A stretch of DNA of 64,000 nt, taken from Phyto melanocephala. Its lineage: Eukaryota; Arthropoda; Insecta; Diptera; Rhinophoridae. Every line of letters starts with the position of its first letter. Position 1 is the stretch's first letter. Positions 1-11,352 of this stretch are shown in pieces. Both the position numbers and the translations under genes were made by a program. The stretch lies in the NCBI GenBank assembly GCA_941918925.1, contig OW799234.1, positions 79,690,543 through 79,754,542 of the forward strand. Direction: 5' to 3'. The notes under the pieces were generated by a model. The model had not been told where the DNA came from, ran no database searches, and was given only the letters and a program-made list of their open reading frames with translations.

Positions 1-159
1 CTCATTCAATGCTCAGATGTTGTCCACATAAAAAAAAAGTGAAAATTGTTTTTTTTACCCTTAGGTCCCTTTCTCTATGCGCTGTCACATATGGTATTAA
101 TTTCTAGTTGATTTTAAAATTTCTGAAATAATTTGTTCTGAAAGTCGTTGCTGCAATAA

Positions 160-328
160 GTGGCTTATTTTTGCAGAAAAAATATTTTGTCTTGATTCAT
201 CTTTTCAGTTGAGCCTACAAAAACTCTATTATCATACTTCTGCAATTAATACCATTCACATTCACTGTCAATTGCGGCCCCATCTTCAAAAATGAAGGCA
301 TAGTCACGCCGCCTGACCAAAATCCGTA
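160..328 (-). pseudogene. mariner-like transposase fragment, catalytic-core piece
   Basis: On the minus strand a continuous frame reads YGFWSGGVTMPSFLKMGPQ and then LTVNVNGINCRSMIIEFL. This matches the segment between the first and second catalytic Asp of insect mariner-like transposases (usual form VWCGFWSGGIIGP...FF...VTVNG.RY..M..EFL). A TAG follows EFL, a TGA comes seven codons later, and the next bases only weakly resemble the WFQQDGATCH motif, so the second catalytic Asp is eroded. No N-terminus, C-terminus or terminal repeats are visible. Assignment to the Tc1/mariner superfamily is fairly secure because the motif order is right. The subfamily is not determined. Confidence 0.62.
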
Positions 329-370
329 AAGTGTAGTTAAGGATTTTTTTGTGTCCCAAATTCGACAATT

Positions 371-2785
371 TTGTGTATTCATTAAGCCATTCAAATGAAA
401 ATGAGATTCATAGGAAAATATGACTTTTTATAAAAAATTTCCATTGACTTTACTTTGCTTTATTACCTGTTAGAAGAATTTAAGACATTTTGAATATCTG
501 AGTTTGTTGTATTTTTAAAAATTCTACGCGAAGTGCTTTCTTAAATTTGAATTGGACTATAATGACATCGAATTGATGTTATCGTAATATTGGCGATACT
601 TTCGTTTACAACAGAAATATTTATAAGATTCTGGCAATACATTGATGCCAATGAGTCTTACTTTACATGTTCTACTAATTTTTTTCATTTTACAGCTACT
701 CTAGAAATGGTTGACACATCAGATGCGCTTCCCAAACTAACAATACCCCGACGCTTGCAGCGTCTCAGCATAGTTTTCCAACATTTTGTAATAAGTATTC
801 TGAATTATAATAGCTGCCAAATTTCAAGGTTTCCACTTTCATCAAAAAATTTCAATAAATTTGAATTTTTACTGTTACTTACATCATCCTTTGAAGCCAT
901 TTCAATAATAAGTCCCTTAAAATAATTTGGTATACTGGTTTTTATAATTTTTTATTTTTTAAAATATTTCCGTTGGAGTCATATAGTAAAATAAGTAAAA
1001 AGTGCTTATAAATGTACAGTGTTTTTCTTAAATATCCACATGGCCATATAATTGTATTCCCAAATTCGTAGTTACGTAAATGTAAAATGCTCCAAGAACA
1101 TTCTGACAAGTTAGCTCAGTTGTTCAGTAAAGTTTAACGTCACAAAAAAGATAAACAAAATAAGGATAAATATATCTTGTTTTGTCTTTCTTTTAATGAC
1201 TCCACCTCTGTTAGGTGATTATGTGATGATGCTTTTATTTGTTTGCCCTTTTCGATTCGCATGAAAAAAATATATATAAAACAAGCACATTTTGATTAGC
1301 GTTTTACGACTATTTTCCTTTAATTAAAAGCAATTTCCTGTTAAAGAAGTGTTACATATTTGCGTCTTAGATGTTACTAATTGAATTATGTTTTCGCGCT
1401 TCTAATATTGTAGACCATATTTTTGGACAAATAACAGTCTTATTTTGAACTTTATTACGGTAGAAAAATTTGTAACAAACTTGACTTAAGTTTTAATTTT
1501 CATATACAATTTTTAATTCTCAGTTTTATTAGATTTTTGTTCATTCAGAAAATTGAGAATACGGGTATAAGTCTAAATTCATACTTCAGTTTATTAAATA
1601 CATATATAGCTTAAATAAACCACAAAGCAAACAATTTCTATAAAAATGCATTTGCGTTTTATTTAAGAACAACTGGGATTATCTATGCTATAGTTTGATG
1701 TAAAGTATAGATCAATTTAGAGAACTAAAATCGGTATAAATTTTTCACTTTGAATTAATCTTTGTAATAGATTTTTTAGTCGGTCACAACTAGAGAAAAT
1801 GTGACTCTTATGCAGAGACATTTTTTACTGTGACACATAAATGAATAAATTTTTGAAAAGATTTTCTTACGAAATCGATTACAAATGCCAGAAGTTGGCA
1901 GTAAGGCTAATTGCATCAAAGTAAAGCTTAACAAATGTAGCTCTAAGCTTTTTCAAATCATAAAAAAATTATGGACTGAAATGAAACAAACTAACTATTC
2001 GCTCATCACAAAACTAAAGAGGAATTTGCTTAGAGAGTGAAAATTCAAAACCAAAAGACTCTTGAAATCCCGGCACAGACAAAATATATTTTTCTTTTTT
2101 TGATTTTGCTGGAAAAGAGAGAGAAAGGTTTGTTCACTCACATACGACACTAGTATTTAAACTGGTGTTAGAATATATACAAATTAATTACTAGGTCTCC
2201 TATTATAACGCAGTTTTAAAATCGATTGTTTGATACATGAGAAAAGGATAAACTATTGTATTTCTAGCCACATACTTGTTACCTTATCTAAAGGGTACTT
2301 AGTTGGTAGAATTTATAACTTTTGACATTGGCAAGCTGAGAGGTAAAATCAAACTACTGAAGTTATTTCATTATTCTAGACTTTATACAACGGACAGTTA
2401 CACTAAACTGAAGATGTTCATAAATATGGTTTCAGTCTAGATAATAAAATCTTTCCAAATTTTGTGAAAATGTCTTTATTTTAAATATGACCAGGCCCAA
2501 TTTTAAAGTAGATTTAAGTGTTTAAGTTTTGCTAAAAAGAGGTTTACACTTACTGTTTATTTACTTCTTTTTTAAATTTTACCTTATAAGAAATTTATAA
2601 AATTATTCTTTATATTAAATTCTTTTATTGAGTATAAAATTAAATTAATTTTTTTTAGCCCTTTTTGAGTATGCTCAATAAGAAATAAAAATTATACTTT
2701 CGGAAAAAAAATAAATCTGCACCTAGGTATTATTTATTGTAGACAGAAATTAAAAAAAAAAAACATTAAAGAACGCATTCTTAGG
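371..2785. other. AT-rich DNA, no supported gene
   Basis: I see no gene here. A 111-codon frame at 590-925 (plus) is open, but its hydrophobic, low-complexity composition is typical of AT-rich noncoding DNA and it matches no family I recognise. The reverse strand of the same stretch has slightly higher complexity around 700-790 but also no recognisable domain. Confidence 0.6.
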
Positions 2786-2880
2786 CCTTGTGAAATCCGA
2801 TAATGCCCTTTACTATCATGTATATAAGACATTTTGATTTATTATTGTCAATGCCATCTTTTACTGATGGCATCTTTTCA
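2786..2880. repeat. short RPT-B fragment
   Basis: A run reading CCGATAATGCCCTTTACTAT, then CAATGCCATCTTTTACTG, resembles the end of RPT-B at 59140-59240, which has CCGAATCTGATAATATC and CTAATGCCATCTTTC in the same order. It also contains a small inverted repeat (GCCATC...GATGGC). It is a terminal scrap of the dispersed family. Confidence 0.4.
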
Positions 2881-3280
2881 AAAAATGGCCGAAAAACACC
2901 TGTATTTATTCTTATTTTTTTTCTCTAATATGCATTTAATGCATTCTACTGCCTCATAACACATGGAAGACGAAGACATCGTGGTACCGAATTTCTGATC
3001 AGTCAAATGATTTAGTTCTTGCCATTGAAATTGTTTTGTCATCATAAAATTTCTGTTGCAAAAATGATAGTGGTGAGAGGTCTTTTATTTAACATATGAA
3101 TTGTTTGTTTAATATCTGCCAAAACTATTAATTATTAAAAGAAAAACTTTGTTTTCAGAGGGGCAAATATCCTTTATTCCCTCTCTCTCCGGAACCAGGC
3201 TGGACGTTTTGGAAAAAAATAAAATAATACATTATCGCCACTCATTTCTGAATAGCTCCTAAATACTTAAATGTAAAAAA

Positions 3281-3738
3281 ACAAGTAAGAGCACTATATT
3301 CGGCTGTGCCGAATCTTTTATACCCACCACCAACTTTGTGTACATTTAAAGCACAATATTTATTCTTTTGTTAATCGCTATGGAATAATCTCTTTATAAT
3401 AAAATATGTATCACTTTATTTGTAGAGGGTGGTTCAATTTTAAGGGCCCATGTTGAAGGTGAACTACACCTAGTCTTTAAATTTGTTTTCTGCATTTCAT
3501 TTGACATTTCTCAATCTCAAACTTACTCAATTTGATCCGTGGAAAGATATGCAAATGAGCAACGCTTTAAAGTTATTCAGGTTTTTTATAAAAATGGGCG
3601 TTCAAATCAAAATGCATTTTGTGCACTTTGTAATTCTCTTGATCAACATAATCGTTCAAATTCGTCCACAATCGGGAGAATTGTAAAAAATATTTAAATT
3701 TCTGCAAAACAGGTCTGTATAAAATGTTAGAAAATCTG
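3281..3738 (-). repeat. RPT-A copy 1, truncated Helentron-like repeat
   Basis: This begins ACAAGTAAGAGCACTATATT, then the hairpin ATTCGGCTGTGCCGAAT and the inner repeat TTTTATACCCACCACCA. The same order opens the other RPT-A copies at 5969, 22135 and 51995. The copy stops abruptly inside the nested mariner remnant, and the rest of the repeat is missing. Strand is assigned on the assumption that the hairpin end is the 3' end, as in Helentron-type elements. Confidence 0.8.
3425..3738 (+). pseudogene. mariner derivative nested in RPT-A copy 1 (transposase N-terminus)
   Basis: After a TA, the sequence GAGGGTGGTTCAATTTTAAG opens the nested unit, matching its left end in other copies. Downstream, beginning at a GTG in place of the start ATG (about 3539), the frame reads VERYANEQRFKVIQ, then FYKNGRSNQNAFCALRNS. 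This is the helix-turn-helix N-terminus of a mariner-like transposase. Stops and the truncation at about 3738 leave only the DNA-binding region. The longest open frame here (3483-3686) is a different, meaningless frame. Confidence 0.62.
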
Positions 3739-4482
3739 GAATTAACCAATTCAAACTGACTTGATGCAACAAAAATTAGTTAATAAATAAAAACAATTTC
3801 TCTTATTACTTAAAAGAGTTAACTCAATGAAACACTTTCTCTCTATATTATAAAAACTATGAATTTGCTCTAAAACCAAATTCTAGCCTGTCAACTACAC
3901 ATACTCGGCACAAGCCAAATGAACTATTTTCTATTTAACTCTCTCAAACACACATTATTCCTTTTTCTTGTACAATGCAAACAATCAATCATACGTCACA
4001 TGCTAGTTTTTAATAACACAACATATTGCAAAAATATTAGTTTTCTGCACTTTTTGAATATTTATGCAAATATTGGCTTTTCTTACTTTGACTCGTTGTC
4101 AATAAGTTGAGGACAAAGTTTTGCACGTTCTCAACACACTGACAGAATTCGATTTATTTTAAATGCAGTAAAAAAGGAAGCGATGAAATGCTATTCTAAT
4201 GCTCTTAACAAGCATTAGTTTAAAAGTGCAAGTTAAAGACAAAACAAAATTTAGCTTAAGCATATTAGTTTTTTGAAAAGAATATATATAAAAATTGAGT
4301 TTTTTTGAATAAGAAACTTAGTGTAAAAATTTGCAATTTTATTATTTTTTTATAGATGGAATGGTACACAACTCCTAAAGTTTGTTTGTAACTAATGCAT
4401 GGAATACTTAAAAGAAGTTGAACTATGAAATAGTAGAATGTACATTCGTACACACTGATTTATGTATATCTATACATAATCT
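3739..4482. other. AT-rich DNA, no gene seen
   Basis: Short open frames on both strands are hydrophobic and low-complexity. I see no repeat end, RNA gene or domain. Confidence 0.6.
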
Positions 4483-4760
4483 ATACTAATATAATAAAAG
4501 GCAAATGTGTGTTTGTATGTTATGAGTTTTTTTTAAACTACTTATTCAATTTCTAAAATTTTTTCATAAATGCTCTAGGCCTAACCTCCGAAAGGACACA
4601 GGCTATATTTATATATGATTTATATATAAGGATGGCATGGTACGTCCATACAAATTGAACACATTTTCCGTATTTAAGAAAAAAATTGATATGATTAGAG
4701 CAGGGGTCATGGTAATTACCATAAAAAAAAATACATTTGATGGAAGCTATTAAAGAAATT
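4483..4760 (+). mobile_element. possible 5' end of a decayed Helitron
   Basis: An A is followed by TCTATACTAATATAATAAAA and a GTGTGTTTGTATG stretch. This resembles the TC-plus-TATATA-AAAG openings of the better-supported Helitrons at 9555 and 34523. No 3' hairpin or CTRR end was found nearby, so it is a weak call. Confidence 0.3.
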
Positions 4761-4875
4761 AAGTTCAATCTTTGTATGAGCAATATTGAAGACAACCAAA
4801 AATAGTTTCAATCATAGCAGCGGAGCATTTCCTAACGAATGAAATACTTTCTGTCATAAATACATATATTACACC

Positions 4876-5610
4876 TACACGCAAAAAAAAATATGTTTGT
4901 GGTAATCATAATCGAAGACCAACATACTATGATTGAATTGTATGATTATGGTTAAAAATAATAATGGTTACCAGTTATCATTATTATGTTTAATGAAATT
5001 ATCATTCAATTATCATATATATGACTACAATTGAAATCGACAATCTTTGCTTTTTAACGACAAATTATTGTCTTTTGCTGTAACTACACATATTGATTGT
5101 ACTTACCAAATTAATTGCAATTTTCATATCAATATTTTTTACATTTTCTCGTTTATTTGTAAATTTTATTTAATTTTTGCCAAAATTTTGTTCATTTTTT
5201 TGACATATCAAACTTTGAAAATAACAAAAATTTATTCAGCAAGAAGAAGAACAGTTGAAATCAAATTATTATTAAAAAAATCATAGATTGTTGAATTTGT
5301 AATCATTCTGTTGTCTCACCTATTATTTAGTGATTATTTGTAATTTTTAATGCTTTTGAATAAAATGTTTTTGTGTCAAATTAATTTTTTCAAATCATAC
5401 TATTTTTAAATGATAACCGTTTTGAAATTTTTACGAAGACTAAACATTAAGTGATACAATTCAGACAAATGCTTGATTATCGTGATAAAATATTAGATGA
5501 AATGAAACAAAAATAACTATTACTTGTTTTCGACAACCAAAAATATTGTTATATAAACTATAATATGACCGTCGTGATCATGTCGTAACCATGGTTTTTC
5601 CTTGAGTGTA
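4876..5610. mobile_element. possible MITE with imperfect terminal inverted repeats
   Basis: The left end reads TACACGCAAAAAAAAATATG and the right end, reversed, reads TACACTCAAGGAAAAACCAT. They share TACAC-N-CAA-NN-AAAAA and an ATG-TT further in. A related stretch lies at 49508-49800, with the same TACACGCAA start and a similar GTATGATTRTGGTTAAAA interior. Repetition supports a mobile family. No target duplication was resolved, and a small frame inside (5615-5929 region) is not coding-like. Confidence 0.35.
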
Positions 5611-5968
5611 ATTAATGGTGAAAGCAAAAATGTTTAAATTTGGTTTAAAAGCTTTAATTTTAATGGATGAAATTTATAATGGCATAATATCTACCAATAG
5701 ATATAGAACACCTACATACACACTATTACATGTGTTCGCATACATTTTATATATACAATTAAAACCAAATGAAATTTTTTTTTTTAAATTTTTATTTAAC
5801 AAAAAAAACTTAGTTTTCACTAAAAGCACATTAATTGCTGAATATAATATGAGGCACAGAACCCATGTCGAAGTGACTAACTGCATTTTAAAAGACCTTA
5901 GAAAAACTTCGAACAAACATCAAATTTAAACTAGCAAAAAAATTTTCAAAAAATATGTATAAAAATAA
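5611..5968. other. AT-rich DNA, overlapping opposite-strand frames only
   Basis: A plus frame (5615-5929) and a minus frame (5674-5916) overlap almost completely. Neither has a recognisable domain, so both look like chance open frames. Nothing else is seen. Confidence 0.5.
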
Positions 5969-8697
5969 ACAAGTAAGAGCACTATATTCGGCTGTGCCGA
6001 ATCTTTTATACCCACCACCAATTTTGTGTACATTTAAAACACAATATTTATTATTTTGTTAATTGCTTTGGAATAATCTCTTTATTATAAAATATGCATC
6101 ACTTTCTTTGTAGAGGGCGGTTAAATTTTAAGGGCCCATGTTAAAGGTGAACCACACCTAAACTTCAACTTTTTAGTTGCATTTCATTTGACATTTCTCA
6201 ATCTCAGACTAACTCAATTTAAACCGTGGAAAGATACGCAATCGAGCAACGCTTTTAAATATTAAAGATTTTTATAAAAATGGGCGTTCAAATCAAAATG
6301 CAGTTTGTGCACTTCGTGATTCTTTTGGTCAACATAATCGGTCGAATTCGTCCACAATCGTGAGAATTGTAAAAAATATTTAAATGTCTGAAAAGCAGGT
6401 CTGTATGAAATGTGAAAACATCTGTGAATGCCATCTTAGTTCGCTGAATGGGAAACATTGCTGTTTTTCACGATAACGTGGCAAATGAGGAAGCAACCTC
6501 GACTCATCATCGTGCCCAACAATCGAGCATCGACAGTGTCATTGAAAATTTGGACTATCGAATCGTGGTGTGCCGCCTAGGTTGGGGGGCCATTTGGCCG
6601 ATATTTTGTCCCATACATAATTGAAGCATACAAATATTATCATTATAAAAACAAATGATAATAATTTCATAATAATTTTATTCAAAATCAACATCGGCCC
6701 TTAAAATAAAACCACCCATTATAACTTCGGTATGCTAGTAAAATGTTTTCGAAAATTTAGTCTTTCAATGAAAGTGGCCGTTAAAATACGCGTGTCAATA
6801 AAGTTTCTTCTAATAAATACAACTTAGATATTTCAATATAGTCCTTTAGTATTCCAAAATCTTTATTCATAGAGAATTTACATGAATTTAAGAGGAAGAA
6901 AGTGAATTTAAGGTTAAATTTTAAGGGCCACAGGATGATTTAAAATATACATTCTCTGCATTTTTCTAAAAGGGGAAATTTATTAGTAAGATTTTGAATT
7001 TTAAACTTCTATAACATTTTGCTTTTAAAAGATTTTCAAACGAAATAAGTTTTGTATAATTTTAAAATTTGTTAGCCATTAGTACATGAAAATAAATTGT
7101 TTATAATGTTTAGAGATAATTTTTTTTTACTTAGGTTAAAATTTTCCTAAATTCCCATTTTTAATAGAGCATAACTTCATGAGAACATAAGCATAAGTTG
7201 TTAGCATGCCATCTAGTAGTTGCTAGTAGAGTCATCTATCTTATCATCTTTATCTTATATTTAGCTACAGCACAATAAATGGCGCAGTGTAAGATGAATA
7301 AATGCTAATATATATGACTAATATATTTTTATAAATATTTAAGGAAACAAGTGTGCGTGGCACATCTATTTTCCGTTATAACAAAGACTTTGACCAAAAA
7401 GCCATGTTTGCAAAATTTCAGAATCGTACATATAGTTTTGTCAGTTTTATTACGTTTTAAATTTGAAATATACACTGTGCGGTATAAATTTTCGTACATT
7501 TTTATCTATAACTCTTTTCCTAATTCATAGATTTAAGCGATTTTCAGGGAAAAATATTCTTTTGACTCGATAAATATATATTCGAAGTTTCATGACTACT
7601 TTTACGCGTCTGGACACAATTCAAAAGTGAAAGTGGGCGTTATAGTAGGCGTGTCAAATTTGTTTTTGCTAATGAGTACAACTTAGGTGTTTCAATATAG
7701 TCCTTTATTATTTTAAAATCTTTATTAATAGAGAAATTATATGAATTTTAGGTAAAACGTTATATGGGAGATGGGCTTAAAAGTGGGCGTGGCACCTTAA
7801 TTTTTTGGCATAGTAATGAAATTGCCTAGGGGGATAGACGTAGCAAAATTTATCATCATACCTCTAATTTTATGAGCTTTTAAATTTCATTAACGGTAGA
7901 TAAAGTGAAAAGTGGGCGTTATAGTAGGCGTGTCAAAGTTATTTTTGCGAATGAGTACAACTGAGATGTTTAAATATAGGCCTTTATTATTCCAAAATCT
8001 TTATTAATAGAGAAATTATATGAATTTTAGTTAAAACGTTATATGGGAGGTGGGCGTAAAAGTGGGCGTGGCACATTGATTTGCTGTTGCAAGAAAGCGT
8101 GTCACCAAAAAGCAAAGTGTGCAAAATTTCAGAGTCGTACATCCAATTTTGTTGCTTTTATGACGTTTTTGTTTTTAAATATACCAAAAAATACACTGTG
8201 CGGTATAAATTTTCGTACATTTTGATCGATAACTTCTCTCCTAATGCATAGATTGAGACAATTTTCAAGGGAAAATATTGTCTTTACTCAGGAAATATAT
8301 ATTCGAAGTTTCATGAGTCTACGTTAAGGCGTTTGGACACAATTCCATTTTATTCGATGTTCGAAGGACACGGTTTTTTCGACCTACTCTTGCTTTTCGA
8401 GCTATAACTCTCTTCCTAGTATTCCGATTTAGCCCATTTTCAATACCAAATAAACCTTGTCTATAAGAAAGATTCTGGCAAAATTTGAGCCCCCTAGCTT
8501 TTTCGGTGCGACCTCTATCGTGCTTTCAACAGACGGACAGACGGACAGACGGACGGACATAGCTAGATCGTCATAAAATCAAACCCCGATTCAGAATATA
8601 TATACTTTACGGGGTCTAAAATGGATATTTCGATGTGTTACAAACGGAATGACAAAATGAATATACCCCCACCATTTTTTTGGTGGCGGGTATAAAA
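5969..8697 (-). repeat. RPT-A copy 2, full-length Helentron-like repeat
   Basis: This is the most complete copy. One end is ACAAGTAAGAGCACTATATT, hairpin ATTCGGCTGTGCCGAAT, TTTTATACCCACCACCA. The other end is TGGTGGCGGGTATAAAA, giving a matching subterminal inverted repeat. Near that end is a GACGGACAGACGGACGGAC run and CATAGCTAGATCGTCATAAA. The interior has tandem units of roughly 270 bp, each with AAAGTGGGCGTTATAGTAGG (about 7641 and 7909). There is no coding capacity of its own, and a mariner derivative is inserted at 6113-6719. The architecture (subterminal repeats at both ends, microsatellite-like core, one terminal hairpin) resembles Helentron-associated INE/DINE elements of flies. That family assignment is an inference. 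Confidence 0.8.
6113..6719 (+). mobile_element. deleted mariner derivative nested in RPT-A copy 2
   Basis: The unit is flanked by TA on both sides (6111-6112, 6720-6721) and has inverted ends: left GGGCGGTTAAATTTTAAGGG, right (reversed) GGGTGGTTTTATTTTAAGGG. Inside, shifted frames read mariner transposase N-terminal pieces. One is the NGRSNQNAVCALRDSF-like DNA-binding segment. Another is a DNVANEEATSTHHRAQQ-type segment resembling the AAV.DSVAE.PSTS..RRAQQL linker of insect mariners. The catalytic domain is deleted, so it could only have moved with a transposase supplied elsewhere. Copies of this unit sit at the same place in RPT-A copies at 24399-25005, 52139-52760 and 57315-57882. Confidence 0.7.
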
Positions 8698-9554
8698 AGC
8701 AACGATAAAAAAATCCTTAAAAAAAACCAAGACAGAAATATAAAACATTACGGTACCATATATGCATTTTTTTTTGTGGATATTGCAGTGTATTTCTTTT
8801 TTTTTTTTCATTATAAAATTAATGTGGGAGAGTTTTTGGAATTTTTAATGAGATTTTAACTGAATTGTGAGAAAACTAAAAAAAAAATATTGCAGAAATA
8901 TGTGTTTAAGCTTAATGAAAATATGATATTGAAACACTCCTTAATTATCCTTTTCTCAAAAAATATTCTCTTTATATTAATAATTCATGTTCTTACTCGT
9001 CGAATATTTTCTTTATATTAACTCTAGGAAAAAAATACATGTGTCAATTCAAGTTGAACTCAATGACAAATCAATGTCAGCTCTTTTAAAGAAATAGTAA
9101 AGAAATAACAATAACTAGTACAACATAAAGAATAACAATAAAGAAATTGATAGGGCTTGCAATTAGCAGTTTTTACTACTGAAGTACATATATAACTATC
9201 AGACTTCGAGTTAATAATTAGGGTCGTTAACAATATCAATAAACTGCATTAAAAATCGCTCTAAACTATAAAAAAATCACCTACATTCACATATAACAAT
9301 TACGTATATTGAAACAATAAAAATTTTCCACTAAAGCGCACCGAGTTAGCTAGTATGCAATAAGAGGCAAACGCATCAATAAAACAACGCATAGTAATTT
9401 TGTAACGAATGTTCAAGATTGCTGAGTTTATGGTATACACTCGCCGGCAAAATTATTTTTACAAATCGTTCTCTTGTCAATTGCCACTTTTTCGTTCAAG
9501 TGCGTAAGACACTGTTACCTCAGCGTTGCTGAAAAAAGTGCACAACACCACTTA
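8698..9554. other. AT-rich DNA, no gene seen
   Basis: Poly(A)/(T) runs and low-complexity sequence only. A CACTCGCCGGCAAAATT at about 9428 looks like a transposon end, but no partner was found. Confidence 0.6.
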
Positions 9555-10455
9555 TCTATATATATAAAAGTAAAACTCTATGCGTATGTGTGTTAGCTAT
9601 AGACTCTGAAACTGTAAAGCCGATCGGACTCAAACTTCCCTGCAGATAACGTGAGTAGTCCATACACGCATGTAAAGTGTACTCCAGGATAGACTAGGAC
9701 TAGTCCAAAGGTAACCCAAATGTTTGGAGAAAACATGGTCGATTTAACCTTACGATGTCCTAGGGCTGGACCATATAACTCATTGGAGTAGTCTCAAAAC
9801 TATTCTTTGTCACTACTCGATGGAGCACCTACACGACAATTATACCAGTCTTGATAACAATTTATGTAATCGTTTAAACACGAACACTTGTCGTTTAACT
9901 ACAATCTCTTGTTTGACAATGAAATGGTCCATGACTGAATAAAATAGGACCATGTTGTAAGTAGTCCATTTAGCTAAAATGGACCACGTAGTCCAATATT
10001 ATCTGTAGGGTTTGGCAAGTTGTTGTACACATTCCAGGAAGTGTTTATGGGTTATACGTTATCATTTTTAGCTCATTGCACTTGATCGATTTTTCTGCAA
10101 CTTAGCACACATATTGAGCTGTTATGACTATCTAATCTCGTGACTAGAAAAGTGGGCAGGGCCAAGCCCATAAAAAAAAGTTATCATTTAAGCTACTTGC
10201 ACTAGATCTTTTTTTCTGAACCTGTGCTCACATATTGAACTCTCATGATTTAACAATTTCGTGATTAGAAAAGTGGGCAGTATCACGCCTATAAAAATTG
10301 TCACTTTTAGCTTCTTGAACTTCACCGATTTTTCTGAATTTTTGCACACATATTGAGCTATCATGACTATACAGTTTCGTGATTATAAAGATGGGCAATG
10401 CCACTCCCATTCATTAAGGAGCGTAGTAACACGCGCCTTGTTTGGCAAGGGTAAA
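9555..10455 (+). mobile_element. non-autonomous Helitron (family of 34523-35660), 3' end eroded
   Basis: It starts TCTATATATATAAAAGTAAA after an A and continues GTGTGTTAGCTATAGACTCT and GCCGATCGGACTCAAACTT, as in the copies at 34523 and 37807. The body holds about three tandem units of about 120 bp, each with GTGGGCAGGGCCAAGCCCAT-like and ATTTTTCTGAACCT-like blocks. The 3' part keeps CATTAAGGAGCGTAGTAACA but lacks a clear CTAG-T terminus, so the end is approximate. A separate inverted-repeat element is inserted at 9638-10010. There is no open reading frame for Rep or helicase. Confidence 0.72.
9638..10010. mobile_element. inverted-repeat element inserted in the Helitron, TT target duplication
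   Basis: Termini are CCCTGCAGATAACGTGAGTA on the left and, reversed, CCCTACAGATAATATTGGAC on the right. Uninterrupted Helitron relatives read CAAACTTTGG (34523 copy) and CAAACTTTGA (37807 copy). Here the sequence is CAAACTT, then 373 bp, then TTTGGC, which implies a 2-bp TT duplication. The interior repeats GTCCAT/ATGGAC boxes in both orientations, typical of subterminal transposase-binding repeats. It is noncoding. The superfamily is unknown. Confidence 0.65.
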
Positions 10456-10995
10456 ATATTTTTCGATTGTTTTGTGCACTCTTAGACTCCTGATAAGACT
10501 CCTGAATAGATAATAATAGGCAGTGACTTTCGCTTCGGCATAAGTATTTAAATATGCACCTCATATCAGGTTTTTTGCGTGTTCTTTGCAATTAAAGGTC
10601 AACTAAAATTCTTTTTATTAATTTTTGGGTCTTTGCTTATAATTTTGATTCATAAATCACTGATTTGAAAATATGGGGAAAACGAGTTAACTAAAATTGT
10701 TACAGTCTGAATAGCAATAAACTTCAAGGTTATAAACATAGCTTACGAGTTCAATTTGTCGCGTTAAACTGTTTACTATCAAATTAGTAAATTTAAAAAC
10801 AAAGACGACGCACAAAACTACCCCGATCCGGCTCGAAATTCAAGACAACTCTTCACGTAGAATCATGTTGCAGAAATTCAAAACAGATGTCCAGTTCAAA
10901 CCTAAAGGTGTCGCAAATGAATGGAATAAGTCCTACAGTACTTTATTTATTAAGTGAGATTTGACTGATTTGACAGATCCTACCGCTGAACGAAT
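10456..10995. other. no supported gene
   Basis: Mixed AT-rich sequence between the Helitron and the mariner remnant. It probably includes the 5' untranslated part of the mariner at its right edge, but no terminal repeat was identified. Confidence 0.5.
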
Positions 10996-11352
10996 ATGGT
11001 TGTGTATACGCTTGAGCAACGCTGGGAAATATTGCGACATTACTTTGGCCGATTTTGCCAAAAAGAAAATCATCTTCTCAGATGAAGCTCATTTTGATCT
11101 TGGCGGGTATGTAAACAAGCAAAAAAACCCAAACCCAAATCGTGTCACTGTTTGGTGTGGATTTTGGTCCAGAGGCATAATTGGGTCACTTTTTTTCGAA
11201 AATGAGCAAGAAGTGGCCGTATTCAATGGCCATCTTTATCAGGCCATGTTGAACGAATTTTTGTTCACAAAAATTGAAGAGAAGGATATTAGTAACAGTT
11301 GGTTTCAACAGGATGGCGCTACGTGCCACACAGCCGAAGCTACACTTTTTTT
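10996..11352 (+). pseudogene. internally deleted mariner-like transposase
   Basis: An ATG at 10996 opens MVVYTLEQRWEILRHYF, the usual N-terminus of a widespread insect mariner-like family. After about 17 residues the sequence jumps, with a frame change near 11050, to FAKKKIIFSDEAHFDLGGYV, which carries the first catalytic Asp (SDEAHF). Roughly 150 residues are missing between them. A second in-frame deletion removes about 15 residues before RVTVWCGFWSRGIIGS. The second catalytic Asp is retained in WFQQDGATCHTAEATL, after which homology stops. The C-terminal third, including the last catalytic residue, is absent. It is non-functional. Core sequence preservation is good, so this is one of the younger mariner remnants in the window. 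Confidence 0.88.

Noticed and set aside
590..925. 111-codon plus-strand open frame
   Set aside because: Hydrophobic, AT-biased composition, no domain, and no coding-like codon use; typical chance frame.
3919..4110. Small open frame with many Phe and Leu residues
   Set aside because: No start context, domain or composition different from the noncoding background.
5969..8697. RPT-A as an LTR retrotransposon or satellite
   Set aside because: Ends are inverted, not direct repeats; copies are dispersed singly and no polymerase or primer-binding site is present.
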